This document shows, one piece after another, positions 11,814-22,870 of a stretch of 64,000 nucleotides of DNA. Source of the DNA: Crossaster papposus (Eukaryota; Echinodermata; Asteroidea; Velatida; Solasteridae). The stretch spans positions 1,240,001 to 1,304,000 of the forward strand of contig JBAIAA010000101.1 of assembly GCA_037893245.1 (NCBI GenBank), in the 5' to 3' direction. Position 1 is the first letter of the stretch. Every line of letters begins with the position of its first letter. The translations under genes were made by a program, and so were the position numbers. The notes under the pieces are model-generated. The model was not told the DNA's origin, searched no databases, and worked only from the letters and a program-made list of their open reading frames with translations.

Positions 11814-12063
11814 TCAGTTCGCGCCGGGATTATTTTGACATCGACTGGCCAAGGCAAGGGATAGATTTTGCGAACCTCGGTCCGAGGCGGATTCAGGCCG
11901 GCATGTATGGGTAGCACACTTGGCCTCGCTCCCAGCGAGTTGGCCGCTGACATTTCCGGCCGCTGACATATCTTTCCGGCCTTGTTGGTGACGTGTTTAT
12001 CTGTCATCCGTTTCGAATCCCGGAAAAACTTCCCGTGTATACACGGCATCTGAAGCGAATTGG
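11814..12063. mobile_element. TTAA-P MITE copy
   Basis: Flanked by TTAA at 11810-11813 and 12064-12067. Left end TCAGTTCGCGCCGGG; the right end has diverged (GCGAATTGG). The body shares CCGAGGCG, TTCAGGCCG and GTGTTTATCTGTCATC with the other copies. Confidence 0.82.
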
Positions 12064-12789
12064 TTAAATCGGCAGACATTTGCTTGCAGAAATTGCAGAT
12101 AAAGATGTATGTGAACCGCTCCGACGAAACACGGACAAACTTGACAATTTTAGTTTTTTAGATTTAGCTTTTTTTTCAAATTCTCTAGATTCTCAGCTTT
12201 AACATAACCCCATCCTATCTCCCCTGGGGGAAGGATTTAGTGATAAAACCCCCGACAACCTAATTATGAGATAATAACAGCTTTGAAGTTGAGAAAAGCG
12301 TATTATTTCTAATAGTTCGTAACCCAAAACTTCAAAATGGTAAAATTCACTCCGAAATGACTTCACAAGTACATTGTACATTGTGCGACTTTGTCCGGGT
12401 TTCGTTTGAACAGGCCACATATTGGGAGCTCTGTGCCACTCACTCACTCACATTACTCACATTCTTCCAGTTTCATTCACATGGACCATCTCCTATAGTC
12501 CCAGCTTGCTCACGTCTTAGGTGGGCTCTGGCTCTCACAAATTTTCATCCTAAAAAAAGGACTCATTGTTGGACTGAGTTTGTGGTCAACACTAAAAGGA
12601 CCTATCACAGGAAATTGTTGGTTACCAGTGAAGGTTGATGGTGTGGTCACTGGACTATAACTACATACCCAATAATATTATTGGACCCTGGGGAGAGCTG
12701 AACTTTGTACAGCTTTTTTTAGGAGATTGAGAATATCTGATTATATTAAATATTGAAAAATTATTGTCTGTCTTGTGGCTTTTTTAATA
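12064..12789. other. No recognised gene
   Basis: No coding sequence is recognised. The open frames at 12199-12447 (minus) and 12357-12638 (plus) overlap on opposite strands and lack known motifs. Confidence 0.4.
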
Positions 12790-12870
12790 TTGGTAGGATA
12801 CACCATTGGTTATGCTTGAATTATCATGAATGGGTGGATTTGTGGGGTTGTATTTTATAGTAAAAATCGT
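12790..12870. mobile_element. TTAA-A fragment cut at its internal TTAA
   Basis: Only the GGTAGGATACACCATTGG end is present. It runs to TAAAAATCG and stops exactly at the internal TTAA, where the next copy begins. The other half is not found downstream. Confidence 0.7.
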
Positions 12871-12959
12871 TTAAAGATAGGATACACCATTGGTAACTGC
12901 TTGAATTATCATGAATGAGTAGATTTGGGGGGTTGTATTTTATAGTAAATATTGTTTAA

Positions 12960-13673
12960 AGATGGACTACAACAGAATTATGGTAAAGGCTGTGTTGCTG
13001 TTTTTTGTTCCAGAAATGTATATTGATTACTAATATATCATTAGTATTCAATAAATCTTGTTCCTTCATGCAAAAAACAACAAAATTGATCGACGTTCTA
13101 CGACCCAGAAAAACTCAGTTTCAGCAAAAGCCCTTAACTCATGAATAATTCATGATTTATGTGTGACGTACTACCCATGAAAACGCATACATATGGTGGC
13201 CCCGAAGGGACTCCGCAGATCGTGAATATTGACGTCAAATTTGACGTCAATATTCGCGACTTTTGGGGAAAGTCGTGAATATCGACGTCAAATTTGATGT
13301 CAATATTCGCGACTTTTTTGGAAAGTCGTGAATATTGACGTCAAATTTGACGTCGATATTCGCGATCTGCGGAGTCCCTTCAAGGCCACCATGTATGCGT
13401 TTTCATGGGTAGTACGTCATCACTTTTCGCTGGTTTACAAGTCCGCTGGTACTATATCGTGGATTTCATTGTGGTTTTCAGTGGATCTTTGCCGGGAACC
13501 AGTACAGGGTGGGAAATTTCAAAATCGAAGAATCGAGGTCTAATTTTTTCGGTCAAATTGCAACAAAATTATTTAGAGAAAAACATGACCGTAACAATAA
13601 AGTGTTACCTGAACACAACATAAACAAGGTCCGATAATAAATTTAATGTGTGAGTTTTCGTTGTAGTCCATCT
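12960..13673. mobile_element. TTAA element with AGATGGACTACAAC ends
   Basis: 714 bp. Begins AGATGGACTACAAC and ends with its exact inverse, flanked by TTAA on both sides. The ends resemble those of TTAA-A in layout (AGRTRG then ACA), suggesting the same transposase group. Its middle carries the long palindrome at 13163-13422. No transposase frame is visible. Confidence 0.82.
13163..13422. repeat. Long palindrome with tandem TGACGTCA units
   Basis: Arms of about 85 bp (from GTGACGTACTACCCATGAAA through TGGTGGCC and GACTCCGCAGATC) surround three tandem units of about 48 bp. Each unit is itself a palindrome built as GTCGTGAATATTGACGTCAA followed by its inverse. Three exact CRE octamers (TGACGTCA) and several one-base variants are present. 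Confidence 0.85.
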
Positions 13674-13677
13674 TTAA

Positions 13678-13957
13678 AGGTAGGATACACCATTGGCAGA
13701 TATCGAAAATATTTACTACTGAATTATCTTATTCATTTGAAAGTAAATAATGATTCTAGGCATCCAGCAAGATTATTGCGCTAGATATCCTGTAAAGATT
13801 GAGAAAAATTGAATTTTATAAAACAAAATTCGCGATCGCCGGACGGCTGTTTTTCGTGCTTTTCTTGACATCCATGATTGTAAAACTTCGGACAGGTCAG
13901 TTAAACGATATTTACTATAAAATACAACCCCCAATCTGCAAATGGTGTATTCTACCT
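13678..13957. mobile_element. TTAA-A copy nested in another copy
   Basis: 280 bp between TTAA at 13674-13677 and 13958-13961. The middle is deleted after CGCGATCGCCGGACGG. Both ends are of the TTTGC/TTGGC type, so it looks like a recombined derivative. Confidence 0.82.
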
Positions 13958-14206
13958 TTAACTGACCTGTCCGAAGTTCCACAATCATGGATGCTGAGAA
14001 AAGCAAGAAACAGAGCATTTGTTTTGAACCGACGTCAGGCAGTGGTTCTTATGTTTTTCTTGTTTGGCGATCGTGAATTGTTTTTAGACAATTTAAATTT
14101 TTTTGGAAGCCTACAATCATTGTTTACTTTTAAATAAGTAGGATATTTCTTGATAATTGGGTAGTAAACATCTCGGATATCTGCAAATGGTGTATCCAAC
14201 CTTTAA

Positions 14207-14825
14207 AAGAGTAGACAGTTTATTATTTTAGTGAGTGAGTTTTAACTTTTAGAGTGGTTTTATTTGTTAATTCTTTTGTTTTTTGAAGCACAATTTTCTG
14301 TACTAATCATTTACCATAAAACCGGTCGAATATAATTCATAGTGACTAGTCCTTCGTTCTGTTTCATCCACTGACTTACAGAAACCTGTCTACAACTCAA
14401 CCTTTTGAAAACTTGCCCCATTCATAAAAAAAGGCAAATACTTGTTCACAAGCCTGTTTCTACCACCATTGCAAATCCTAATCATAATGCAAACTAACAA
14501 ATCAATGTAGACATTCACAGGAAAACAAACCCCCTGAGGTACATAAATAATATTGTGAAAGGTAGAAAATTGGTGATTGTAACCAAAATAATATTGTTCC
14601 GTTGGGAATTCAAATCCTGACTTTTATACACCCTTGGCAGAGGTAACACAACATGGCCAAGCATGACTAATAAAAAGTAATAAATGGTGATAAATTCCTG
14701 GTGTATCAGTGGTACGTATGCAGTGAGTGGTGGCTCTGATCTGGTGTGGGTGTATGAAGTTGTTGGGCCTGTCAGCACTCCCATTAAAGACCCCTCCGAA
14801 AATGTGTCAAAGGATTTGATAGGAA
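14207..14825. other. No recognised gene
   Basis: No motif or coding sequence is recognised. The 104-codon minus-strand open frame at 14515-14829 has no known domain. Confidence 0.4.
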
Positions 14826-15765
14826 GCATTCATGGGGGGAAATAAAAGAGCTATATCTAACACATACAAGAGCAAATCTCTGTATCTCCGCAATTTTCGC
14901 AGACACCGTGGGTACCAGCAGCAATCCCGAGCAGACAGTGACGGGCCCGGATTTAATAAAGGGGCAAATAAATGGCCAAAAATGACTAATTGTGACCGGC
15001 TCTACAAAAAGGTGTCTTATGTTGCGAAAAAATGAAATTGAGTTATATACATGGTTAGAAAGCCCACAACGTAAGCTTTCATTTAGTATTTAATAGAGAT
15101 CCATAGCCCCTCCCATTTTGGAGACACGGCGTGTTTACATATTGATTACTTTCTCGGAGTTCAAATTACACAACTGAGAAAACAGGCTTTGAAATAGCCG
15201 ACTCTGTTGTACTACAACAGAACGATGAACGATGCACACAAAATTGTCGTTTTTTTTATCAAAATCAACATTTCTTTTAATAAAACCTTAAACTGTAGGT
15301 ATTAAAGATTTCATTCATGACAAAAAATGAAAATCACATTTTGATGAAATGTTTACCCTCTCAACATTGAGCGGGCCATTACATAATAGTGCATAGCGCG
15401 ACTTAAGACACCTTTTTGTAGAGCCGGTCACAATTGATGTTAACGTTGTTATACAAAGTGATGATGCAACGGTATCGATCGATGGATGTAGAGCTCTGTT
15501 CTGTACATTCGTGTAGTACATACATTTTTGTATATGTATTAAACTCGCAAAAGTGCCTTGATTGATGTAAATTATGTGTAATCCGGCACATTTTGAATGG
15601 GCACTGCGATGTATTCATAGTGTAGGAATTTGTACGTGTATGACGATCATCGACTGACGTCAACAGGCTCTCAATAATAGGGGACAACTTCTCACTGTGA
15701 TCAATCACTACATCCTGCAACTCTATGTATATGACAATCCCCTAAACAGGTAGTTGGCCTAGTAA
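14826..15765 (-). repeat. Dispersed repeat, copy 1, with nested TIR element
   Basis: The parts 15433-15762 and about 14880-14990 together match 36912-37320 in inverse orientation, from CTAGGCCAACTACCTGTTTA to CGTCACTGTCTGCTC. In this copy the element at 14991-15432 interrupts the repeat; at 37220 there is no such element. On the minus strand an open frame (QDVVIDHSEKLSP..., CPFKMCRITHNLHQSRHFC) matches the frame of the second copy. Confidence 0.78.
14991..15432. mobile_element. TIR element (TGTGACCGGCTCTAC ends), copy 2
   Basis: 442 bp, begins TGTGACCGGCTCTACAAAAA and ends with its inverse. Flanks AAT / ATT leave the exact duplication unclear; AATT outside GTGACC is possible. It lacks the TTAA-P insertion found in copy 1. 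Confidence 0.87.
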
Positions 15766-17300
15766 TGTAGTATTGTACATAGGCACCAGTAGATGAAACA
15801 GCAGGAACAGTCTACCGTTCAAGTTGTTACTATGTAATTGCTATTGAAAAAAAAGTATTGATAATTGCATAGATTTCTTTCCACCTGTCTGTGGCCGATT
15901 GTTGCCTAGCTGGCCGGCAGAAACTTCTAAAAATTCATTTTTGTAAAAACTTTCTTAGATTACCTGCAAGCCAGATGCTTATACAAACATGTAGTTCTTG
16001 GAAAACTATATGTACGATTGCTGTATCCATTAAGTAGTGTTCTAAAGTTAACGAAGTGACAAAAACCCTTGATTGCCCACTTCAAATACTAATTACACGT
16101 ACAAGATTAACCTGAGATGTCATGGGTCAGCACTCAGCAGTGACTCAACACTATCCCAGCAGTTGTTGATAAAACTGTCTGGATTCCTGCTGGTTTCCAA
16201 GGATCATCTTGCTGAGAAACCAACCCTCCTAGCCCAGGGCCACAGCAAACTCCCCTTCATCATCCAGGGCTCTGTGCTTTTCTCTGCTTCTGATAAACAG
16301 TTCTGTCGTGGACTCTCTGCGCTTCCCTTTGAAGAGAGTACGATGGTACCTTTGAGAAAAAAAATCCTAGTGAAAACATCAACAGCCGTTGTTCATAATG
16401 TGGTGGGCAGAGGTCCTTTAGCCCCCTTTCTGTCATGACTGGCAGGCAGTATGAGTGTGATAAAGGATCCCTTTTGTGTAAGGAAAGCGCGCTCTTTACA
16501 CGTTCACAGCATGCAGTATCACAACTTAATGAGTCTGGTCTGGTCTTGGGAATAGTTTCAGGTGTCCACTCATTGCAAATTTGGTGAGAAATATGTCCTG
16601 TGATTTAGAAGGGATACTTTTCTCTCAACTGGCCATGGGCTTGTTAAAAAGCACCTAAATAAAAACACAACTTGTGGCTTCCAAGGTTTGTTCATGTTCA
16701 GGTTGACTTGTGTTCCTGTAAACCACGTCCTCGTTTTCCAGCATAATAATCATCTCCCATTGCAGTCATGACTCACCAGAAACAATTGAGAATAAGCTCA
16801 AGTTTGTTTGAATGAGGAGGGATTAGTTATTCCACCATGGATTGAGTGGTTGTTTATAGGATTCTTACCCTGTTTGTTTTAATGAAAGTCCTGGTTTTCC
16901 ATGAAATTATCCAATGTGGAATTAATTAGAGGGTCATTTTTACTCAGTCAGGTACACTTAAAATCCCATGGGACAAAAAAAGGTCAAATGTCTTGCGGGG
17001 TGGATTTATAAATAAAAATCCAAGGGATGGTCTAAAAGAAGTAGAAAGGTACTTGAAGTTAAACTGAAACACTGAAGCAAGTTAATTTGATTACCAGCAT
17101 TTGGAGGGCAGTGACCCTACAAAACCCACAATTTGTCACTGAAGATCACCATCTGTTTAAATATGTTAGAAACATCTATCTTTTCACATCTAGGACTGAA
17201 TTGCAGGGGGAAAAAACTTTTTAAGCTAAACTTCTTAGAGTAGGATTGAAAATTATGTGTAAGTTGTTTATACAATGTACAAGATGTCTGTTATTGTCTT
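15766..17300. other. No recognised gene
   Basis: The longest open frame (16073-16438, plus, 121 codons) has no motif I recognise, no good start context and no clear splice partners. The rest appears to be unique AT-rich sequence. Confidence 0.4.
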
Positions 17301-17386
17301 AATGGCAGTCAGCCAAATTTCCAACATATTGTCCAGATTCCAATTCGCAGTCTGGTGGTTGTATCCTGAAATACAAAACAAAATGT
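17301..17386 (+). repeat. Direct repeat, copy 1
   Basis: AATGGCAGTCAGCCAAATTT through CAGATTCCAATTCGCAGTCT to ACAAAACAAAATGT recurs at 18011-18116 with an extra 19 bases. The TTAATGGCAGTC here corresponds to the right flank of the TTAA-A element ending at 17989. Confidence 0.8.
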
Positions 17387-17472
17387 GACCCAGCACCAGT
17401 AAATGAGACACTTTGAGGCAAAAATGAAAATTGAGATTTTGATTTCATCATTTAAAGCTTGTTTAGCTTTAA

Positions 17473-17989
17473 AGGTAGGATACACCATGCGCGGATCCAG
17501 GGGGGGGGGCGCACCCGGCGCGCGCCCCCCCTAAACAAATCTCGAGAAGATTGAGAAGATCTCGGCGTTGGGGCTTCGCGCCTCCTGCGCTCCCATATCT
17601 TCTCCCAATATATTATGTTGACAATTTTTGGCGCCCCCTCTAACCGAAATTCCTGGATCCGCCCCTGTACACCATTGGTAATTGCTTGAATTATCATGAA
17701 TGGGTGGATGATGGGGGGTTGTATCTTATAGTAAGTATCGTTTAACTGACCTGTCCGAAGTTTTACAATCATGGATGCCGAGAAAAGCATGAAAAACAGC
17801 GATTGTTTTCAATCGGCGTCGAGCAGAATTTTTCTTTATAATTTTTTTTTTTTTTGAATAATTAGAGGATATCTAGCGCAATTATTTTGCTAGATGCCTA
17901 GAATCATTATTTACTTTCAATTGAGTAAGATATTTCTTAATAATTCGGTAGTAAATATTTTCGATATCTGCAAATGGTGTATACTACCT
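17473..17989. mobile_element. TTAA-A MITE interrupted by a hAT-like insert
   Basis: Flanked by TTAA at 17469-17472 and 17990-17993. The family sequence is continuous once 17489-17667 and one 8-bp duplicate are removed. Orientation is opposite to the copies near 10 kb. Confidence 0.85.
17489..17667. mobile_element. hAT-like MITE, nested
   Basis: 179 bp with ends GCGCGGATCCAGG / CCTGGATCCGCCCCTG. It is flanked by the 8-bp direct repeat TACACCAT (17481-17488 and 17668-17675), which occurs once in other TTAA-A copies. An 8-bp duplication and CAGGGGCGGATCC-type ends fit hAT elements. The left terminus is slightly eroded. Confidence 0.82.
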
Positions 17990-18010
17990 TTAATGGCAGT
18001 ATACTACCTT

Positions 18011-18116
18011 TAATGGCAGTCAGCCAAATTTGTCTAGCTTATTGTATTTTCCAACATATTGTCCAGATTCCAATTTGCAGTCTGGAGATTGTATCCTGAA
18101 TTACAAAACAAAATGT
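18011..18116 (+). repeat. Direct repeat, copy 2
   Basis: Second copy of 17301-17386. It is preceded by a 20-bp tandem duplication of ATACTACCTTTAATGGCAGT that carries the MITE end with it. Confidence 0.78.
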
Positions 18117-18604
18117 CAATCTTCTTTCTCGGGATATTTTTGATTGTTATTTTTTTTCTTTTCCTAGAGCTTAACAAGATGCTCTGTCCTGACGTGTTGT
18201 TCATGATCACTCATCGTGACCTCCTCATCAAAACACCAGATGATTAAACTGGTGAACTCAACCCCCAGAAAACCCAAACTCTGAAACTTGTTGTGATCAA
18301 ACCGGGGAAAATCTTGGCAAGACTTGGCATAGTGCCCTGGTGAAAACCTGTGTATGTTTGGATGTAAAACCACAGCCTGTGTTCCTGCCATAAATTTACA
18401 CCAAGGAAAGGAGTAATGAACCTTGGTTTTATATATAAAAGGAAGACTTGACCAAAAATGACAGCGTTGAACTTGAAGGATGTGTTTTTATACCAGAAAT
18501 ATTGGCTCTCTCTCAAAAATAGATTGTTTCTTCAGTGTTAAACCTCTGTTTAATGCTGCTGATGAACTTAAATTTCAATTCAAACATTCATGTGTACATT
18601 CTGT
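18117..18604. other. No recognised gene
   Basis: Overlapping open frames on both strands have no known motifs. Confidence 0.4.
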
Positions 18605-18990
18605 AAGAACTAGACACCATTTGGAAACATAAAAACAAAATACTGAATTATTATGAAATACCTTACTTGACTGTTGGTGATTAACAGTCTCAAGCATCCT
18701 GTGAAATCACGGCACCTGATGTGATGTGATTTTCAAGAAAAGTGAAATTTTTGTATCAATTTTAAACGATTAATTGCTGGCCAACTATTTTCAACACTGC
18801 TTCCAATTTGTGGAATTCGTCTGAAGGGAGTCAAGGAACCAGACAGCACTTTTTTTCTTGATTTGTCCAGCTTCTATGAACACAAAACTTTAAACAGGTC
18901 ACCGTCACAATATTTACTATAAAATATATATTCAATAACCCATCCATTTTTTAAAAATTACAGCAAAAGCAATTGTTCTATACTACCTTT
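18605..18990. mobile_element. Diverged TTAA-A relative (subfamily B)
   Basis: Ends ACACCATTTGG and TATACTACCTTTTA. Interior shares CTGAATTATTATGAAATACC, ACAATATTTACTATAAAATA and AAACAGGTCA with the family but has a different centre (AATCACGGCACCTGATGTG), also seen at 50658-51190. Confidence 0.68.
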
Positions 18991-19611
18991 TACAAGTATC
19001 AATGATGAGTATGTGTATTGTGAACTTGTGAAGTGATGAGTAGCATTTAATATGTTGAATATCCCATTTTACACCACAGCAATATTTTTACAGATAGAGT
19101 AAACAGTTTTCATTCCCTTCTCCCATGTACATGTTGTCATTCATTTAGCGGGTATTTCTACACTTATTCAAGCCAGAGGCCTTTCAATAGGCCATCCTTA
19201 TAACATCACCCAGAGCAATAGACTTAAGCACCAGGACATCTCCTTCCCTTTGAAGTCCAGAAAATTTAGAGCAGTGAAAATATAAACACTTGTTGAGGTT
19301 TATTTACTCGTAGATATGCGAACAGGTGTTGTGAAGGAGTGAGGGAGTGAGAACAGTGGACCACAAATGACCTGTGGTCAGCTGGGCTGGCACCAAAGTG
19401 TTGGTTAGTTTTCCCCTTGGAAGCTTGTAGCCTGGCTTGCTGGCCCCTCCATTATTAGCGATCCATTGGGGCATTTATCAAACTAGAGTGACAAATGCTA
19501 ATGTACTAGAATGACATTTTGGTTTGTTCACCAATTAGCATTTCTCCCAATTTGCTGAAGTGGGCAGATTAAAGATGTGATTCTTTTGCTCCGTGTTCAA
19601 GAGTTGTTTAA

Positions 19612-20004
19612 AGGGATCGTACACGTTTGGTAATTGGAACCCATTGTTTGTTTCAATCCTATATAATTATAGATATACATGTATACCATAAAACTAACCT
19701 GTAAAAATTTCATTTCAAAAGGTGGTAGTGATTTTGAGATATTGCCGAAAATCTGGAGCGGTTATGTCCACGCAGGAAGAATAATCTGCATTGGAATACA
19801 CAGTCTGAGAAACGTCACTGCAGTAACGCTTCTCAGATTCAAATTTTTGGGAATAAAAAGTGATTACTTTTTCCATAACTGCAGTACTTCGAAGTGAAAA
19901 GTTTATAAAAATGCATCATACTATCCAAAGCTGCTGTACTTCTTACCAAGTAGGTTTTTATTGCCATTAATTTTTGGAGTAATTACCAAACGTATACGAT
20001 CCCT
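19612..20004. mobile_element. TTAA-flanked element (subfamily C)
   Basis: 393 bp. Begins AGGGATCGTACACGTTTGGT and ends with the inverse of AGGGATCGTATACGTTTGGT, flanked by TTAA on both sides. A different interior from TTAA-A but the same end layout. An internal inverted repeat is present (CAGTCTGAGAAACG / CGCTTCTCAGATT). Confidence 0.85.
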
Positions 20005-20032
20005 TTAAGTATGCTAAAAAAAAGTTACTTAA

Positions 20033-20766
20033 GATAGGATACACTATTGGTAATGCTTGAATTATCAGGAATGGGTGGATTTGGGTGGTTGTATTTTATA
20101 ATAAATGTCGTTTAACTGACCTGTCAAAAGTTTTACAATCATGGATGCCGATAAAAAATACAAGAAAAACAGAGTTCGTTTTCAACCATGTCGGGCAGTT
20201 GTTCTTGCAAAATTATTGCAAAATTATTGCGCTAGATATCCTATAATTGTTACGAAAAATTAAATTTTATAAAAATAAATTCGCGATCGCCGGACGGCCA
20301 TCGCAAAACAAAAAAAGAACAACATAAGAATCACTGCTCAATGCTAGTTGAAATTGAATGCCCTGCTTTCCTCGGCATCCATGATTGTAAAACTTTGAAC
20401 AGGTCAGTTAAACGATATTTATTATAAAATACAACCCCCTAAATCTACCAATTCATGATAATTCAAGCAATTACCAATGGGGAGTCAGGTTGGCATAGCG
20501 GTTCTTTCCTCGCCTTCCACCACTATGACCCGGGTTCGAATCCGGCCTGGGCCAATTTGTGGATTGGGTTTTCAGTCCCTGTCTGACTCGTCGGTTTTCC
20601 CCAGGATATTCTTCTGGGGTATTTTCCTCCCACCTCTAAAACTGTACCTTCTTCTCATTGTCTTCTCTCTACAGGTTTTTTTCAGGCTTACGAGCTACAG
20701 TGCCTAGAGCGCTTTTAAGTGATCCTTGGTTTCATTACCAGAAAATAAATAATAATAATAATACCT
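20033..20766. mobile_element. TTAA-A composite with SINE near its right end
   Basis: TTAA at 20029-20032 and 20767-20770. The left end is of the TTGGTAAT type, running to GCAGTTGTTCTTG; it then joins, in opposite polarity, the usual interior ending CAAGCAATTACCAATGG. Both ends are thus the same TIR type, a fold-back fusion of two copies. A SINE sits between ACCAATGG and TACCT. Confidence 0.75.
20478..20758 (+). repeat. tRNA-derived SINE nested in TTAA-A
   Basis: Head GGGAGTCAGGTTGGCATAGCG with A-box-like TTGGCATAGCGG and B box GGTTCGAATCC. Body with CCTCCCACCTCTAAAACTG. Tail of AATAATAAT. It is related to the minus-strand SINE at 50335-50657. Confidence 0.82.
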
Positions 20767-20770
20767 TTAA

Positions 20771-22868
20771 CCCTCCGATATTTGGATTCTCCAGTACTGT
20801 TTATTCAAGAGTAATCTGTTTCTAGCTTCTAGACAAACATTATCATCATTCAGAAGGTTGTCAACAGTTGTTCATGTTTAGTTTCTTGTTCTAGTGGTAT
20901 AGCTTCTTGGTCAGGTCTGGCAAAGAATAGTAAATACCATTGAGGTTGTTGGGGTTGAAATTCTAAAACCACTTGGGACAGCAATTTGTAAATGTGCCAA
21001 AACCACAGGCTCTCCGCAGTCCACATTTATCTCCCAAATGCACTTTGTTACCAAAAATATATACATGGCCGGCTGCAAGGTGCAGACAGGACAATAGGGA
21101 AACACACATACAAGTGTCAATTCACATTTCAACGACTAATAACTGCTTACTTCAAAGAAATTACATTGACCCATTTGGGAACTGTCACAGGGTTAGAGGA
21201 CAATGACAGAGAGGTCATTTTTGTAGCACCATGTTGTTGTTTTTTATGAAGATGTCAATATCAAATTGTTGTCTGCTAAGGTGGGGTTTTCTATACCCAT
21301 GGATAAATTAGAAGGTACACAAAAGGAAATGATACCCTGAGGGAAATTTGGGGTTATTTAATTTGCTGTTAAAATTTAGAAAAGGAGAGGGGTACAATAC
21401 ATAATGTCTCAGTAGCAAAAGATTTGATTCAATTTTTTTCAGTACAATATTCATGATGCATACATTTGTGTGGGTTTTTGTTGTCCTTTAATTTCTTTTT
21501 TGTTAGCATGGTGAATCACAGGACAGCAATGACCCTGAAAGTTTGTGACATTCACTAAATTTGACTCATAGCACAAACTGAGTGGGCTGTGTGAACAAAT
21601 ATACTTTTGAAAAGATGGTGTTTTTGGTATCTATTTTTACTATAGTTCAATCAGTGAGATTATAGTTATCATAACATTAAAACAGATTAGGAAAAAAATG
21701 TAACCTTGTTTAAGACCTCAATTAAATAGCATTGACTCTGAAAAATTGATAGTGAAAAACATCAAGTTAACACTATATGTAATGTTTATGTTTAAAAAAG
21801 GTTCTTAAATCCCAAATCAGTTAAAATTCTTGCCAACAACAGTTCCACACTGATAAACAATTGCATAAGAAGTAGGCCTACAGATTAAATTAAATTCGGC
21901 CAATTGATTTTTCCCAGTAGAGTTAATGAAGCGTCACCTTTTTGTCATCAAGGAATGACTCAAATTAAGTCAATGCCTTCAAGATCATTGGGTGGGCTAG
22001 CTCTTGGCTCAAGACTCCCTGTATGATGACCTTCCACAAGTGACCACAGTTATGTGGACCTTGTTTGTCATGCCAGAATGACCAGTCAACATAATCCATG
22101 CCTAAACCCAGCTGCTTGTGGGCCAGATCCTACAAGTACATTTCACTGTGCCATTCCTTTGAACAAATCTGTTCATCAAAACTTCTTTTTTTCTTTAGAG
22201 GAGGAGGTAAACTTAATTTGGTTGTCTCCTAAGGACAAACGGAGTCCTTTTTCAAAATGTCAAGTTTAAACAGTTCTTCTCAGACCAACAAAACTCTGAG
22301 TCAAAGGAGATTCTATGTGTTTATGACTGCATACTTTCCATTTGTTCATGTCCACCATGCAAACCTACAAGTCTTATTGAAAATGCATGCACCTTCAAAA
22401 TTAATCAGTTACATAAAATGCAAGACAACATAAAGTGTTTGGTATATATTCAAGAATGCAAAAGTTAGCACAGACATTGAAAAGCCAGAAATATGAATTT
22501 CTAATGAGCTATGAAATTAAATAATATAAAGAAGATGGAACAACAGTTGAATTGTTTTTCTCTTTGGAAACAGTCACAAAGGAAAATTTTCATCTTTTCA
22601 AAGTATTTGGATACATTTTTTCATGACACATCTTTAAATTAATTTCTGCACAATCTTTCATGGTATTGTTTTTAAAATAACATTAATTAACATAGGTTTA
22701 ACTTTTGTTAATCTGCTGTGAAATATCTGTGAAGTTCTTTATGCAAATGTGTAGTTGTTGTACTTCAGAGCCAACAAAGGTGATGTGGGGATTAGAGGCA
22801 ATCAGTGATGGTGGTCATGATAATTTCTGGAAATTTGGAAGCAGAGATGAGACTGACCTCAATGTAAA
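20771..22868. other. No recognised gene
   Basis: About 2.1 kb without a recognised gene or repeat. Open frames are short and overlapping. Confidence 0.45.
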
Positions 22869-22870
22869 TA

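Larger units (their letters stand above)
12875..14202. mobile_element. TTAA-A copy split by two nested TTAA elements
   Basis: The left half (12875-12955) ends TAGTAAATATTG before TTTAA. The right half (13962-14202) resumes with CTGACCTGTCCGAAG and ends CCAACCT before TTAA. Intact copies read TCGTTTAACTGACCTG across this point, so the two halves are one element opened at its internal TTAA. Elements at 12960-13673 and 13678-13957 sit in the gap, separated by single TTAA tetramers. Confidence 0.82.

Noticed and set aside
16073..16438. 121-codon open frame as a gene
   Set aside because: No known motif or homolog recognised and no exon context; a chance frame is more likely.
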